From JBCBDX01 sp039822005 (GTDB lineage: Bacteria; Pseudomonadota; Alphaproteobacteria; Rhizobiales; Rhizobiaceae), in NCBI GenBank assembly GCA_039822005.1, contig JBCBMZ010000001.1:1-64000 (forward strand): a DNA stretch of 64,000 bases, read 5' to 3'. A program made the position numbers and the translations under genes. Below, piece by piece: positions 26,108 to 34,843 of this stretch. Positions within the stretch are counted from its first letter, which is position 1, and every line of letters starts with the position of its first letter. The notes below the pieces were generated by a model. It was not told the origin of the DNA, searched no databases, and saw nothing but the letters and a program-made list of their open reading frames with translations.

Positions 26108-27891
26108 CCGCTTAGCGGCCAGATACGTGGGATAACCAGCATGGCAACAGCGAACGTTGTGGCGTCGACCAACAGGCCAACGCGCAAAAAGTCGGTGAAA
26201 CGATAACCCCCCGCATTATAAACCAGCGTGTTTGTCTGATAGCCGATTGGCGTGATGAAACTGGCCGATGCTGCCAGCATGACAGCGACCACGAAAGGCC
26301 TTGGATCCAATCCCAGCGCTGTAGCCAAGCCAATGGCGATGGGCGTTAAAATAACCGCGACCGCATTGTTGGTGACCAGTTCAGTCAAAATGGTCGTGAG
26401 GATATAGATTGCTGCCAAGGCAATAAGCGGTGAGAAATCACGCAAAAACGGTACAAGCAACGAAACCAGTATTTCCACCAGCTGCGTGTTTTGCATCGCA
26501 AGGCCAATGGTCAGCATCGAAAAGATAAGGCCAAGAATACGCCAATCGACCGCCTGAATGGCTTCATCAGGTTCCACGCACTTTGTTGCCAAAACGATGA
26601 CTGCGCCGATCAGTGCCAGCGCCGTGATGGGCATAACGTTAAACGCGGCGCCCAGCAGTACCAAAACCGTCACACTGATTGCGATCGGGGCACGAGACCG
26701 CCGGTAGCCGCGCTCGCTCGGCTCAGAAACATTCACTAAACTGTTTTCTTCAGCAAACCGTGCCAAATCTTCAGGTGAGCCTTCGATCAGCAGCGTGTCG
26801 CCGACCGAAAGTGGTGTTGTTTCAAAACGGTCGGCCATATTGGTCCCGCCGCGATGCAACGCCATTGGATAAATCCCGTAGCGGCGGCGCAAGCGCAAAT
26901 GGCGCAAGGTACGATTGAGGATGCGCGCGCCCGGCCCGATGAGGATTTCCATAATTTCCGAACGCCGCGAATCGGTTTGCTGAACCTGCTTCATCTTGGG
27001 CGCTTCCAGTTCGCCTTCCTCTTTCATTGAAAGGATCTCGGCAACCGATGAACGGAGCACAACGATATCGCCGGCCGACAGAACCACCTCGTCCAGTTCG
27101 CGGCGTAATGAGGCATCACCGCGCAGCACGTCGATGATACGTCGATCAACCTGGTTGAACACTTGCACATCCTTGGCGCGTACGCCAATATGCTCCGATC
27201 CGTCTTCGACGACAGCCTGCACGATGAAGCGCCGTGCGCCGGTCTTGGAGGCATTGGCCATGCTCTCACGGTCAGGCAGCAATCCGCGCGCAACGAACAT
27301 CACAATGATACCGGCAATTGTGGCCGCTATCCCCAATGGGGCGACCTCGAAAATATGAAACGGCGCAAGACCGGCTTCGCGCGCAACGCTGTCGACCAGT
27401 AGGTTGGTTGACGTACCGATCAAAGTGCAAGTGCCCCCCAATATCGCCGCATAAGACAAGGGGATGAGGATTTTGGAGGGCGACTGGTCCGTTTCGGCGG
27501 CGATGCGAATAGCCACGGGGATCATCAGCATGATCAGCGGCGTGTTGTTCATGACCGCTGACATGGCGGCGGCGGCAAGAAGAAACGCAAAAAAGGTTAG
27601 CGTCGGGCGCTGTTTGGCCTGCGCCGATGCGTGACGTGCCACCTGTTCGATAGAACCGGTACGCAACAAGCCTGCCGAAATGACAAACATGGCCGCGATG
27701 GTGACGAGGGCGGTGGAAGACAGAATGGAAAGCACTTCTTCCATCGACAAGACGCCGGAAAGCAAAAGCGCGGCCACGCCAAGACCTGCCGTGATCTCCG
27801 GCGGTCGCCACTCAGTGGCGAATCCCGCAAAGACTGCGATGACCGTCATGCAGGTAAAGATCGCCTGCCAATTGTCCACAATGTCCCCCAT
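26104..27891 (-). CDS. SLC13-type (DASS) permease with two RCK_C domains
   Basis: A 595-residue transporter. About six N-terminal and six C-terminal membrane helices flank a cytoplasmic part (about 215-385) with two TrkA-C/RCK_C repeats (VEDGSEHIGVRAKDVQVF with AGDIVVLR; IGPGARILNRTLRHLRL with VGDTLLIEG). The two signature loops are VMNNTPLIMLMIPVAI and GTSTNLLVDS in the first half, and LVTNNAVAVILTPIAI and IGYQTNTLVYNAGGY in the second. Substrates in this group include dicarboxylates, sulfate and citrate; which one applies here cannot be told. Confidence 0.93.
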   Translation of the reverse strand: MGDIVDNWQAIFTCMTVIAVFAGFATEWRPPEITAGLGVAALLLSGVLSMEEVLSILSSTALVTIAAMFVISAGLLRTGSIEQVARHASAQAKQRPTLTFFAFLLAAAAMSAVMNNTPLIMLMIPVAIRIAAETDQSPSKILIPLSYAAILGGTCTLIGTSTNLLVDSVAREAGLAPFHIFEVAPLGIAATIAGIIVMFVARGLLPDRESMANASKTGARRFIVQAVVEDGSEHIGVRAKDVQVFNQVDRRIIDVLRGDASLRRELDEVVLSAGDIVVLRSSVAEILSMKEEGELEAPKMKQVQQTDSRRSEIMEILIGPGARILNRTLRHLRLRRRYGIYPMALHRGGTNMADRFETTPLSVGDTLLIEGSPEDLARFAEENSLVNVSEPSERGYRRSRAPIAISVTVLVLLGAAFNVMPITALALIGAVIVLATKCVEPDEAIQAVDWRILGLIFSMLTIGLAMQNTQLVEILVSLLVPFLRDFSPLIALAAIYILTTILTELVTNNAVAVILTPIAIGLATALGLDPRPFVVAVMLAASASFITPIGYQTNTLVYNAGGYRFTDFLRVGLLVDATTFAVAMLVIPRIWPLSG

Positions 27892-27900
27892 AAATGCGCG

Positions 27901-28128
27901 TTACCAGTGCGGGGGTTTGTCGATGGGAGCTATATCTCGAATGTGCATCTCGGTGACAGCGGCTCGGCGGTTTAACGCGTCAAGTCTACCCTGCATCTCC
28001 GTAATCGTTTTGCTGTGTGCCGTAACAATCGCATTCAATTCTTCGATTATTCTTGACTGATGGGCTGCGGCTATTTCCAGATCCTCTAACCGTTCCTGCG
28101 CGGTTTTACCAGATTGTAACTCGTCCAA
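27901..28128 (-). CDS. slyX: SlyX family protein
   Basis: A 75-residue coiled-coil protein with the SlyX pattern: ERLEDLEIAAAHQSRIIEEL, then a second heptad stretch ending in LDALNRR, and the terminal PIDKPPHW. Function is unknown in most bacteria. The frame extends far upstream, but that part is antisense to the ABC gene. TTG 28128 is chosen because GGAG lies six bases before it and the family starts here. Confidence 0.85.
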   Translation of the reverse strand: MDELQSGKTAQERLEDLEIAAAHQSRIIEELNAIVTAHSKTITEMQGRLDALNRRAAVTEMHIRDIAPIDKPPHW

Positions 28129-28305
28129 GTCGAACTCCGTGTTCGTTTCCTCACCCCGTCGAATAACATGGCTCGCCCACGTCACAATTGAAAGTGCCAA
28201 CTTTGGTTCCTGCGCGGGAAGTGGCAAGATGTGCGTTTCGCACTGGATTCGCGATTTTGCCGTGCTAGGCTGACATCGCACATTAGGGTTGGGAGCATTG
28301 GCGGC

Positions 28306-29847
28306 ATGGATTCGCTGGCAATCGAGTTGACGGGTATTTCCAAGAGTTTTGGTCCTGTAAAGGCCAACCGCGATATCAACCTGCCGGTTACAAAAGGCAC
28401 CATACACGGCATTATTGGTGAAAACGGTGCCGGCAAATCGACCCTGATGTCCATTCTCTATGGGTTTTATCAAGCCGACAGCGGCACCATCAAGATCAAC
28501 GGCCAACAGGTGACCATCAACACACCCAATGATGCTATCGCTCTGGGAATTGGTATGGTGCATCAGCATTTCATGCTGGTGGAAAATTTCACGGTCTTGG
28601 AAAATGTCATGCTTGGCGCGGAGGGTGCGCAATTATTGGCAGGCGGCATTGCCAATGCCCGTGCGGAACTCAAGCGATTGGAAAGTGAATACGCACTCGA
28701 GGTAGACCCCGACGCCGTCATTGAGCAATTGCCGGTTGGCATCCAGCAACGCGTTGAAATCCTCAAAGCGCTCTATCGGGGCGCTGAAATTTTGATTCTT
28801 GACGAACCGACCGGCGTCTTGACGCCCGCCGAAGCAGATCATTTGTTCCGCATTTTGGAACAACTGAAAGAGCAGGGAAAAACGATTGTCCTGATCACCC
28901 ACAAGCTGCGCGAGATCATGGCTGTCACCGACACCGTTTCGGTGATGCGCCAGGGAACAATGGTCGCCACACGCAACACACCTGAGACCTCGGTCGAAGA
29001 GCTTGCCGAACTGATGGTCGGTCGCCATGTCTTGTTGCAGGTTGATAAAGGCCCCGCCAATCCGGGTGATGTCAAATTGTCAGTGCAGGGCCTGACGGTC
29101 AAGGACAGCCGCGGAATTGTAATGGTCGACAATGTCTCCTTTGAAGTCCGAGCTGGCGAAATTGTAGGCATCGCTGGCGTGGCAGGAAACGGCCAGAGCC
29201 AACTGATCGAAGCGATAGCCGGTATCCGCGCCGCCCGTAGTGGTCGTGTCTTGCTCGATGGCCAGCCAATTGGCGTCACCGGGAACGCAGATCCTGCGCT
29301 GTTGCGCCACCAAGGTTTGGCTCATGTGCCCGAGGATCGGCATCACATGGGCCTGGTGTTGGCGTTTGAGGAAAATGAAAACGCCATTTTGGGCTATCAC
29401 GACAAGGACGAATATCTCAATGGCGCGATGCTCAACATCAATGGCATCCGCGATGATGCGCGCGAGAAAATCGAGAAATATGATATCCGGCCGCCCAATT
29501 GCCGGTTGAAGACGGCAAATTTCTCCGGTGGCAATCAACAAAAGATCGTCTTGGCCCGTGAAATGGAGCAGGATCCAACGGTATTGATTGTTGGGCAGCC
29601 GACGCGCGGCGTTGATGTTGGTGCGATCGAGTTCATCCATAAGCGCATCATTGAAATGCGCGATGCGGGAAAAGCGGTGCTGCTTGTTTCTGTTGAGCTT
29701 GATGAAATCCGATCCTTATCCGACAGAATACTGGTAATGTTTGCTGGCCGGGTTGCTGGCGAGCGTGGGCCCGATGCGAGTGAGGGCGAACTCGGTCTGT
29801 TAATGGCCGGTGTAGAAGATGAGACGGCGCTGGAGGCAGCCCAATGA
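28306..29847 (+). CDS. Nucleoside ABC transporter ATP-binding protein, BMP/Nup type
   Basis: A 513-residue protein with two ABC modules in the sugar/nucleoside class. The first has Walker A GENGAGKST, MVHQHFMLVENFTVLEN and ILDEPTGVLTPAE. The second has a degenerate Walker A (GVAGNGQSQL), as usual for the class, FSGGNQQKIV and VGQPTRGVDVGA. It matches the NupA/RnsB/YufO type that energises nucleoside uptake. Start ATG 28306 (MDSLAIELTG) is chosen over the longer frame. Its stop overlaps the next start (ATGA), beginning a long operon of uptake and salvage genes. Confidence 0.93.
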   Translation: MDSLAIELTGISKSFGPVKANRDINLPVTKGTIHGIIGENGAGKSTLMSILYGFYQADSGTIKINGQQVTINTPNDAIALGIGMVHQHFMLVENFTVLENVMLGAEGAQLLAGGIANARAELKRLESEYALEVDPDAVIEQLPVGIQQRVEILKALYRGAEILILDEPTGVLTPAEADHLFRILEQLKEQGKTIVLITHKLREIMAVTDTVSVMRQGTMVATRNTPETSVEELAELMVGRHVLLQVDKGPANPGDVKLSVQGLTVKDSRGIVMVDNVSFEVRAGEIVGIAGVAGNGQSQLIEAIAGIRAARSGRVLLDGQPIGVTGNADPALLRHQGLAHVPEDRHHMGLVLAFEENENAILGYHDKDEYLNGAMLNINGIRDDAREKIEKYDIRPPNCRLKTANFSGGNQQKIVLAREMEQDPTVLIVGQPTRGVDVGAIEFIHKRIIEMRDAGKAVLLVSVELDEIRSLSDRILVMFAGRVAGERGPDASEGELGLLMAGVEDETALEAAQ

Positions 29848-30704
29848 ACCAAGTGATCGCGTTGTCGATGTTGGGCATGATGGGCGCCTCGAGCGTGGCG
29901 GCAGCTCAAACCGAAGCGACGCTTCAAGCCGCGCAGGAAGGTATTTATTCTGTTTCAACGCCCGATCTTTCCGTGGTGCTGGATCTGAGCCCGGAAAGCG
30001 ACGGTGCCCGCACCGCAACCATCATCGTTCTTGAAGATGAGTCGCCGGTTTTTGAAACACAAAAGCCCGATCTTTTCTCTCTTTTTTTCGGCCCGATTGT
30101 ACAGATCGTTGAAATGGATGGGCGCAATGATGTGCCCGAAATTTATATCTCAAGCTATTCCGGTGGTGCCCATTGCTGCAACGAGATTTCCGTAGCAACC
30201 AAAACGCCGAACGGTTGGCGGCAATTAGATTTCGGTTCCTTTGACGGTGATGCCGAAGCACTCTTCCCCCGAGATTTGAACGGTGACGGGCAAGCTGAAA
30301 TCAAAACTTTCGACAACAGTTTTCTTTATACCTTCGCATCCTACGCAGGCTCTTTTGCGCCCATCCAGATTTTGAGCCTTGTTGACGGAGAGGTTGCAGA
30401 CGTGACCGCAAAGGGTGATTTTGAGTGGGAAGTCCGGTCGGGCCTAGAAAATTTGGGCGCCATTCCTGATGCAGGAGAGCCGCGCAATTCATGGCTTGCC
30501 ACTTATGCGGCCTATCTTTTGATCCTGGGTGAGGATGATCCGCTGGACTACGCTGTTGGTGCTCATGATGCGTCGGTCGATTGGGGAATGATCCGTTGTA
30601 CCGTGGTGGAAGTAGATTATTCATGTCCGCAAGGCAAAACGAAAAATATCGGCTTTGAAGCCGCACTGACCGAGTTTCTCACCCAAACCGGCTATTTGAG
30701 GTAA
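29844..30704 (+). CDS. Secreted protein of unknown function inside the nucleoside transport operon
   Basis: A 286-residue protein with a signal peptide (VIALSMLGMMGASSVAAAQ) and no lipobox. GGAGG lies seven bases before ATG 29844. The mature part contains EIYISSYSGGAHCCNEISVA with adjacent cysteines, a calcium-loop-like DLNGDGQAEIKTFD and a C-terminal pair of cysteines (MIRCTVVEVDYSCPQ), so disulfides are likely. It overlaps the ATPase gene by four bases and is four bases from the permease gene, so it is fully embedded in the operon. It is not a BMP lipoprotein by sequence. It may be a transporter accessory or a nucleotide-processing protein; I do not recognise it. Confidence 0.85.
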   Translation: MNQVIALSMLGMMGASSVAAAQTEATLQAAQEGIYSVSTPDLSVVLDLSPESDGARTATIIVLEDESPVFETQKPDLFSLFFGPIVQIVEMDGRNDVPEIYISSYSGGAHCCNEISVATKTPNGWRQLDFGSFDGDAEALFPRDLNGDGQAEIKTFDNSFLYTFASYAGSFAPIQILSLVDGEVADVTAKGDFEWEVRSGLENLGAIPDAGEPRNSWLATYAAYLLILGEDDPLDYAVGAHDASVDWGMIRCTVVEVDYSCPQGKTKNIGFEAALTEFLTQTGYLR

Positions 30705-30708
30705 CCCG

Positions 30709-31851
30709 ATGGCAGCTCCTTATGCAAAGTTACCGGCTTGGGTTGATTATGGTCTGATCCCGTTGATCAACCTCATCGTCGCATTTCTCGTGGCCGGACT
30801 AGTTGTCATTCTCGTAGGCGAAAACCCGCTGCGCGCCGCAACCCTCCTCGTACAAGGCGCATTCGGCACCGGCGATGGTATCGGCTACACGCTCTACTAT
30901 GCGACCAACTTCATCTTCACCGGCCTTTGTGTTGCAGTCGCTTTTCACTGCGGTCTTTTCAATATCGGTGGTGAAGGTCAGGCCTATGTCGGTGGTTTGG
31001 GTGTTGCGGTTGCCTGTCTGACCTTTGACAGTGTGTTCCCATGGTGGATCAATCTGCCGCTAGCAACGCTATGCGCGGCGCTGATCGGTGCGCTTTGGGC
31101 TTTAATCCCCGCCTACCTGCAGGCCAAACGTGGCAGTCACATCGTCATCACGACGATCATGTTTAACTTCATCGCCGCCTCCTTGATGGTCTGGCTGCTT
31201 GTTGATGTCCTCAAACCGGAAGGTTCCATGGCGCCGGAGACGCGCAATTTTGTAGAAGGTGCGCACCTGCCCCGCTTGGATTGGATGATCGAAGTCTTTG
31301 GCTACACGGTTCGCCGCGCACCGGTGAACATCACATTCCTCCTGGCCTTGCTATCGGCGTTTCTGGTGTGGGTGCTTATCTGGCGCACGCGCCTTGGGTA
31401 TGAAATCCGAACAATGGGTCACTCACCGACAGCTGCGAAGTATGCGGGTATCAACCAGACAAAAATAATCGTGATTACCATGCTGATCTCAGGCGCAATG
31501 GCAGGCATGATGGCTCTCAATCCGGTGATGGGCGCACAGGAACGGTTGCAGCTTGATTTTGTGACCGGCGCTGGTTTCGTCGGGATCGCGGTTGCGTTGA
31601 TAGGGCGGTCTCACCCCGCCGGCATTATTCCTGCGGCGATCCTCTTTGGCATGCTTTATCAGGGCGGTGCAGAAATTGCTTTTGAAATGCCAAGGATTTC
31701 CCGCGACATGATCGTGATCATCCAGGGGTTGGTGATCCTCTTTGCCGGCGCGCTTGAGCACATGTTCCGCCCTACGGTTCAGCAAATGTTCTTCGTTCTG
31801 TCCGGCGGCGACAGATCGACGCCAAACGCCAATCCGGCACCGGGTGAGTGA
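30709..31851 (+). CDS. Nucleoside ABC transporter permease 1
   Basis: A 380-residue membrane protein of the BPD_transp_2 class with eight to ten helices. FNIGGEGQAYVGGLG, GSHIVITTIMFNFIAASLM, and GHSPTAAKYAGINQTKI with ISGAMAGMMALNP are the conserved elements of NupP/YufP-type permeases. It pairs with the next permease to form the channel for nucleoside uptake. GAGGTAACCCG precedes ATG 30709. Confidence 0.93.
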   Translation: MAAPYAKLPAWVDYGLIPLINLIVAFLVAGLVVILVGENPLRAATLLVQGAFGTGDGIGYTLYYATNFIFTGLCVAVAFHCGLFNIGGEGQAYVGGLGVAVACLTFDSVFPWWINLPLATLCAALIGALWALIPAYLQAKRGSHIVITTIMFNFIAASLMVWLLVDVLKPEGSMAPETRNFVEGAHLPRLDWMIEVFGYTVRRAPVNITFLLALLSAFLVWVLIWRTRLGYEIRTMGHSPTAAKYAGINQTKIIVITMLISGAMAGMMALNPVMGAQERLQLDFVTGAGFVGIAVALIGRSHPAGIIPAAILFGMLYQGGAEIAFEMPRISRDMIVIIQGLVILFAGALEHMFRPTVQQMFFVLSGGDRSTPNANPAPGE

Positions 31852-31860
31852 GGGGTCTAC

Positions 31861-32832
31861 ATGGGTGCATTTGAAACCATCATTTTGATATTGGACTCTA
31901 CCGTTCGCTTGGCAGTCCCGTTGATGTTCGCCTGCCTTGCGGGTCTTTATTCAGAACGCGCCGGTGTATTTGACATTGGCCTGGAAGGCAAAATGCTGGC
32001 CGGAGCCTTTGCCGGCGGTGCGGCGGCAGCGGTCATGGGGTCGGCTTGGCTCGGTCTTGCCGCAGCCGTCACTGTATCCGTTGCTCTGGCGCTTGTTCAC
32101 GGATTTGCCTCTATCACTCACCGCGGAAACCAGATCGTGTCCGGTGTTGCGATCAACTTCATCGCCGCAGGTGCGACCATCATTTTGGGCCAAGCTTGGT
32201 TTAGGCAGGGTGGTCGCACGCCGGCGTTGACGGGCGATGAGCGTTTCCTGCCGATCATTTTTCCCTTCGCCGAGACAATCCGCGATGTGCCCATTTTGGG
32301 CCCGATTTACAGCGAACTGCTGTCTGGACATTCGATTTTGGTGTATCTGGCATTCCTGACAGTGCCGTTCACTTGGTGGGTATTGTTCCGAACCAGGTTC
32401 GGACTGCGTCTGCGCGCGGTCGGGGAAAACCCCGGCGCGGTGGACACGGCAGGCATATCAGTCACCTGGATGCGTTACCGCGCTGTGATTTGTTGCGGTG
32501 TCTTGTGCGGTTTTGCCGGTGCATATTTGTCCGTCGCTCAAAACGCTGGTTTTGTGAAAGACATGACAGCGGGCAAGGGCTTCATTGCGTTGGCTGCGTT
32601 GATTTTTGCGAAATGGAAGCCGGTCAACGCGATGATGGCTTGCCTTTTGTTCGGCTTTTTGGATGCGGTCGCGATCCGTTTTGCGGGCATCAAAATCCCG
32701 GGTCTGTTTGAGGTGCCTCCGCAGTTCATGCAGGCACTGCCCTATATATTGACGGTCATTTTGCTCGCCGGTTTCATCGGCAAGGCCATTCCGCCCAAAG
32801 CTGGTGGGCAAGCCTATGTAAAGGAGCGCTGA
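31861..32832 (+). CDS. Nucleoside ABC transporter permease 2
   Basis: A 323-residue membrane protein of the same class (NupQ/YufQ type). Recognisable parts are LAGLYSERAGVFDIGLEGKM, HRGNQIVSGVAINFIAAG, GENPGAVDTAGISVTWMRY and ALAALIFAKWKP. GAGGGG lies seven bases before ATG 31861. It ends just before cdd, whose ribosome site AAGGAG lies inside its last codons, so uptake and deamination are translated together. Confidence 0.93.
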   Translation: MGAFETIILILDSTVRLAVPLMFACLAGLYSERAGVFDIGLEGKMLAGAFAGGAAAAVMGSAWLGLAAAVTVSVALALVHGFASITHRGNQIVSGVAINFIAAGATIILGQAWFRQGGRTPALTGDERFLPIIFPFAETIRDVPILGPIYSELLSGHSILVYLAFLTVPFTWWVLFRTRFGLRLRAVGENPGAVDTAGISVTWMRYRAVICCGVLCGFAGAYLSVAQNAGFVKDMTAGKGFIALAALIFAKWKPVNAMMACLLFGFLDAVAIRFAGIKIPGLFEVPPQFMQALPYILTVILLAGFIGKAIPPKAGGQAYVKER

Positions 32833-32833
32833 G

Positions 32834-33241
32834 ATGGTCGATCTCGATACGCTTTATGCAAAGGCGCGCGAAGCCATGGCCAAGTCGCGACCAACCTATT
32901 CCGACTTTCCGGTCGGTGCGGCCATTCGGACAACCGATGGGAAGATACATATAGGTGGTAATATTGAAGTGGTATCATACCCCGAAGGATGGTGCGCCGA
33001 GACCACTGCCCTGTCGCACTACGTGATGGCTGGCGGCGGGGAGATCACTGACATTTGCGTGGTCGCCGAGAAAAAAGATCGCTGCACGCCATGTGGTGGC
33101 TGCCGACAAAGACTGGCTGAATTTGCTCCACCGAAGGCCAGACTGCATTTGTGCGATATGAACGGGATCGTCGAAACGATGACTGTTGCCGATATTTTCC
33201 CTTATGGATTTGAAGCCGAAGTGTTGAACGACAAAAGCTGA
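32834..33241 (+). CDS. cdd: Cytidine deaminase
   Basis: A 135-residue zinc enzyme converting cytidine and deoxycytidine to uridine forms. The catalytic motif is CAETTAL, with the zinc-binding cysteine pair in CTPCGGCRQRL and the ribose-binding NIE in GGNIEVVS. The length is that of the tetrameric class. Its stop overlaps the PNP start by one base. Confidence 0.96.
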   Translation: MVDLDTLYAKAREAMAKSRPTYSDFPVGAAIRTTDGKIHIGGNIEVVSYPEGWCAETTALSHYVMAGGGEITDICVVAEKKDRCTPCGGCRQRLAEFAPPKARLHLCDMNGIVETMTVADIFPYGFEAEVLNDKS

Positions 33242-34038
33242 TGGAAGCCACGATTGATCTTATCATTCGCCGATTGGAAGGTCTTGTACCACGCACCGCA
33301 CTTGTGCTCGGCTCAGGTTTGGGTGGCCTTGTTGATGCGGTCGAACAAGCGATCCATATTCCCTATAGTGAACTGGAGGGGTTTCCAGCGTCCGGCGTAA
33401 CGGGCCATGCCGGTGAACTGGTCGCGGGAAAAATTGCAAACACGCCGGTCCTGATGCTCTCTGGACGCTCGCATTTTTATGAAAAAGGCGATGCGTCTGT
33501 TATGCGCAGACCGCTTGAAATTCTCTACGGCTTGGGCATTCAAAATCTTGTTTTGACCAACTCGGCTGGGTCTTTGCGTGACGACTTGCCACCCGGCTCG
33601 GTGATGCAGATTGTCGATCACATCAATTTCTCCGGTGCAAACCCGTTGATCGGTGAGGAAACGGATGACCGTTTTGTCGGCATGACCACCGCCTACGATG
33701 CGGATTTACGCCAAAAGCTGACCGACGCTGCAAAGGCGGTCGACGTCCCGATGGGCGAAGGCATCTACATGTGGTTTTCCGGGCCGACGTTCGAAACACC
33801 AGCCGAAATTCGCATGGCGCGCACCATGGGCGCTGACGCAGTGGGAATGTCGACAGTTCCGGAGGTTATTTTGGGCCGTTTCCTTGGCCTGAAGTGTATT
33901 GCTTGTTCGGTGATTACGAATTTCGGCGCGGGCATGAGCGGCGCTGAACTGTCGCATGACGAAACGAAAGAAATGGCACCGCTTGGGGGAAAGCGGCTAC
34001 AGAAAATACTGACGCATTTCATTGCGCAGATGGAATGA
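33241..34038 (+). CDS. punA: Purine nucleoside phosphorylase (trimeric, class II)
   Basis: A 265-residue enzyme that splits purine nucleosides with phosphate to base plus (deoxy)ribose-1-phosphate. Key elements are LVLGSGLGG (phosphate loop), GVTGHAGELVAGK, LSGRSHFYEKGD (phosphate-binding Arg and His), GPTFETPAEIRM (purine-binding Glu), GMSTVPE and ITNFGAGMS (Asn for the base). It fits the PunA/XapA type by length. The gene symbol is my best match. Confidence 0.93.
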   Translation: MEATIDLIIRRLEGLVPRTALVLGSGLGGLVDAVEQAIHIPYSELEGFPASGVTGHAGELVAGKIANTPVLMLSGRSHFYEKGDASVMRRPLEILYGLGIQNLVLTNSAGSLRDDLPPGSVMQIVDHINFSGANPLIGEETDDRFVGMTTAYDADLRQKLTDAAKAVDVPMGEGIYMWFSGPTFETPAEIRMARTMGADAVGMSTVPEVILGRFLGLKCIACSVITNFGAGMSGAELSHDETKEMAPLGGKRLQKILTHFIAQME

Positions 34039-34050
34039 AGGAACGATCCG

Positions 34051-34818
34051 TTGAACGACCCGGAAGAAATCGCAAAGCGCGCCATCGGCCTGATTGATCT
34101 GACCAATCTCAATGATGATTGTACCCCTCAGGATATTGATCAACTGTGCGCCAATGCACAAACGCCGATCGGCCCTGTTGCCGCTGTTTGTGTGTGGCCA
34201 CGCTTCGTTTCGCAATCGAAACGGCTGCTTGCCAACACCGACATCAAGGTCGCAACCGTCGTCAATTTCCCCCACGGGGGAACAGACGTCAAAGCGACCA
34301 TGCATGAAACGAAAGACTGTGTAGCCAACGGTGCCGATGAAGTTGATCTTGTGTTTCCGTATCAAGCCTATGCTGATGGCGGTGTTGATACCGCCCAAAC
34401 GATGATCCGGACCATACGCGCAACTACCGACGGCAGTGCGCTATTGAAGGTCATTTTGGAAACGGGCAAACTTGCTGACCCGTTTTTGATCGGTGAGGCA
34501 TCAAAACTTGCCCTGGAAGAAGGCGCCGATTTTATCAAGACATCTACAGGCAAGGTAGAGGTCAATGCGACCTTGGAAGCCGCCCGCATCATGATCACTG
34601 CAATTAGGGATTTTGGCGATCATGCGCGCGGGTTTAAGCCGGCCGGCGGCATCCGTACTTTCGACGATGCCCAAAACTACCTTTCCGTAGCCGCCGAAAT
34701 TATGGGGGATGGTTGGGCAAACAAAAACACATTCCGTTTTGGCGCTTCGGGCCTGTTGGCGAACCTTTTGGCAAAATTGGATCTGTCGGAAAATGATGGG
34801 TCACAAGCCAATTACTGA
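34051..34818 (+). CDS. deoC: Deoxyribose-phosphate aldolase
   Basis: A 255-residue class I aldolase that cleaves 2-deoxyribose-5-phosphate to glyceraldehyde-3-phosphate and acetaldehyde. The Schiff-base Lys is in ADFIKTSTGK, the second Lys in GFKPAGGIRTF, and the catalytic Asp in GADEVDLVFPY. Start is TTG 34051 with AAGGA upstream. It lies between PNP and DeoA, the usual deo context. Confidence 0.95.
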   Translation: MNDPEEIAKRAIGLIDLTNLNDDCTPQDIDQLCANAQTPIGPVAAVCVWPRFVSQSKRLLANTDIKVATVVNFPHGGTDVKATMHETKDCVANGADEVDLVFPYQAYADGGVDTAQTMIRTIRATTDGSALLKVILETGKLADPFLIGEASKLALEEGADFIKTSTGKVEVNATLEAARIMITAIRDFGDHARGFKPAGGIRTFDDAQNYLSVAAEIMGDGWANKNTFRFGASGLLANLLAKLDLSENDGSQANY

Positions 34819-34843
34819 CCTAAAAGCTCACTAGGATTACACC

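Noticed and set aside
28231..28305. Upstream extension of the nucleoside ATPase
   Set aside because: The extra 25 residues are Arg/Cys-rich and unlike the family; ATG 28306 gives the normal start.
28129..28632. Long N-terminal extension of the SlyX frame
   Set aside because: It is antisense to the nucleoside ABC ATPase and has no homology; a TTG start with GGAG at 28128 fits the family.
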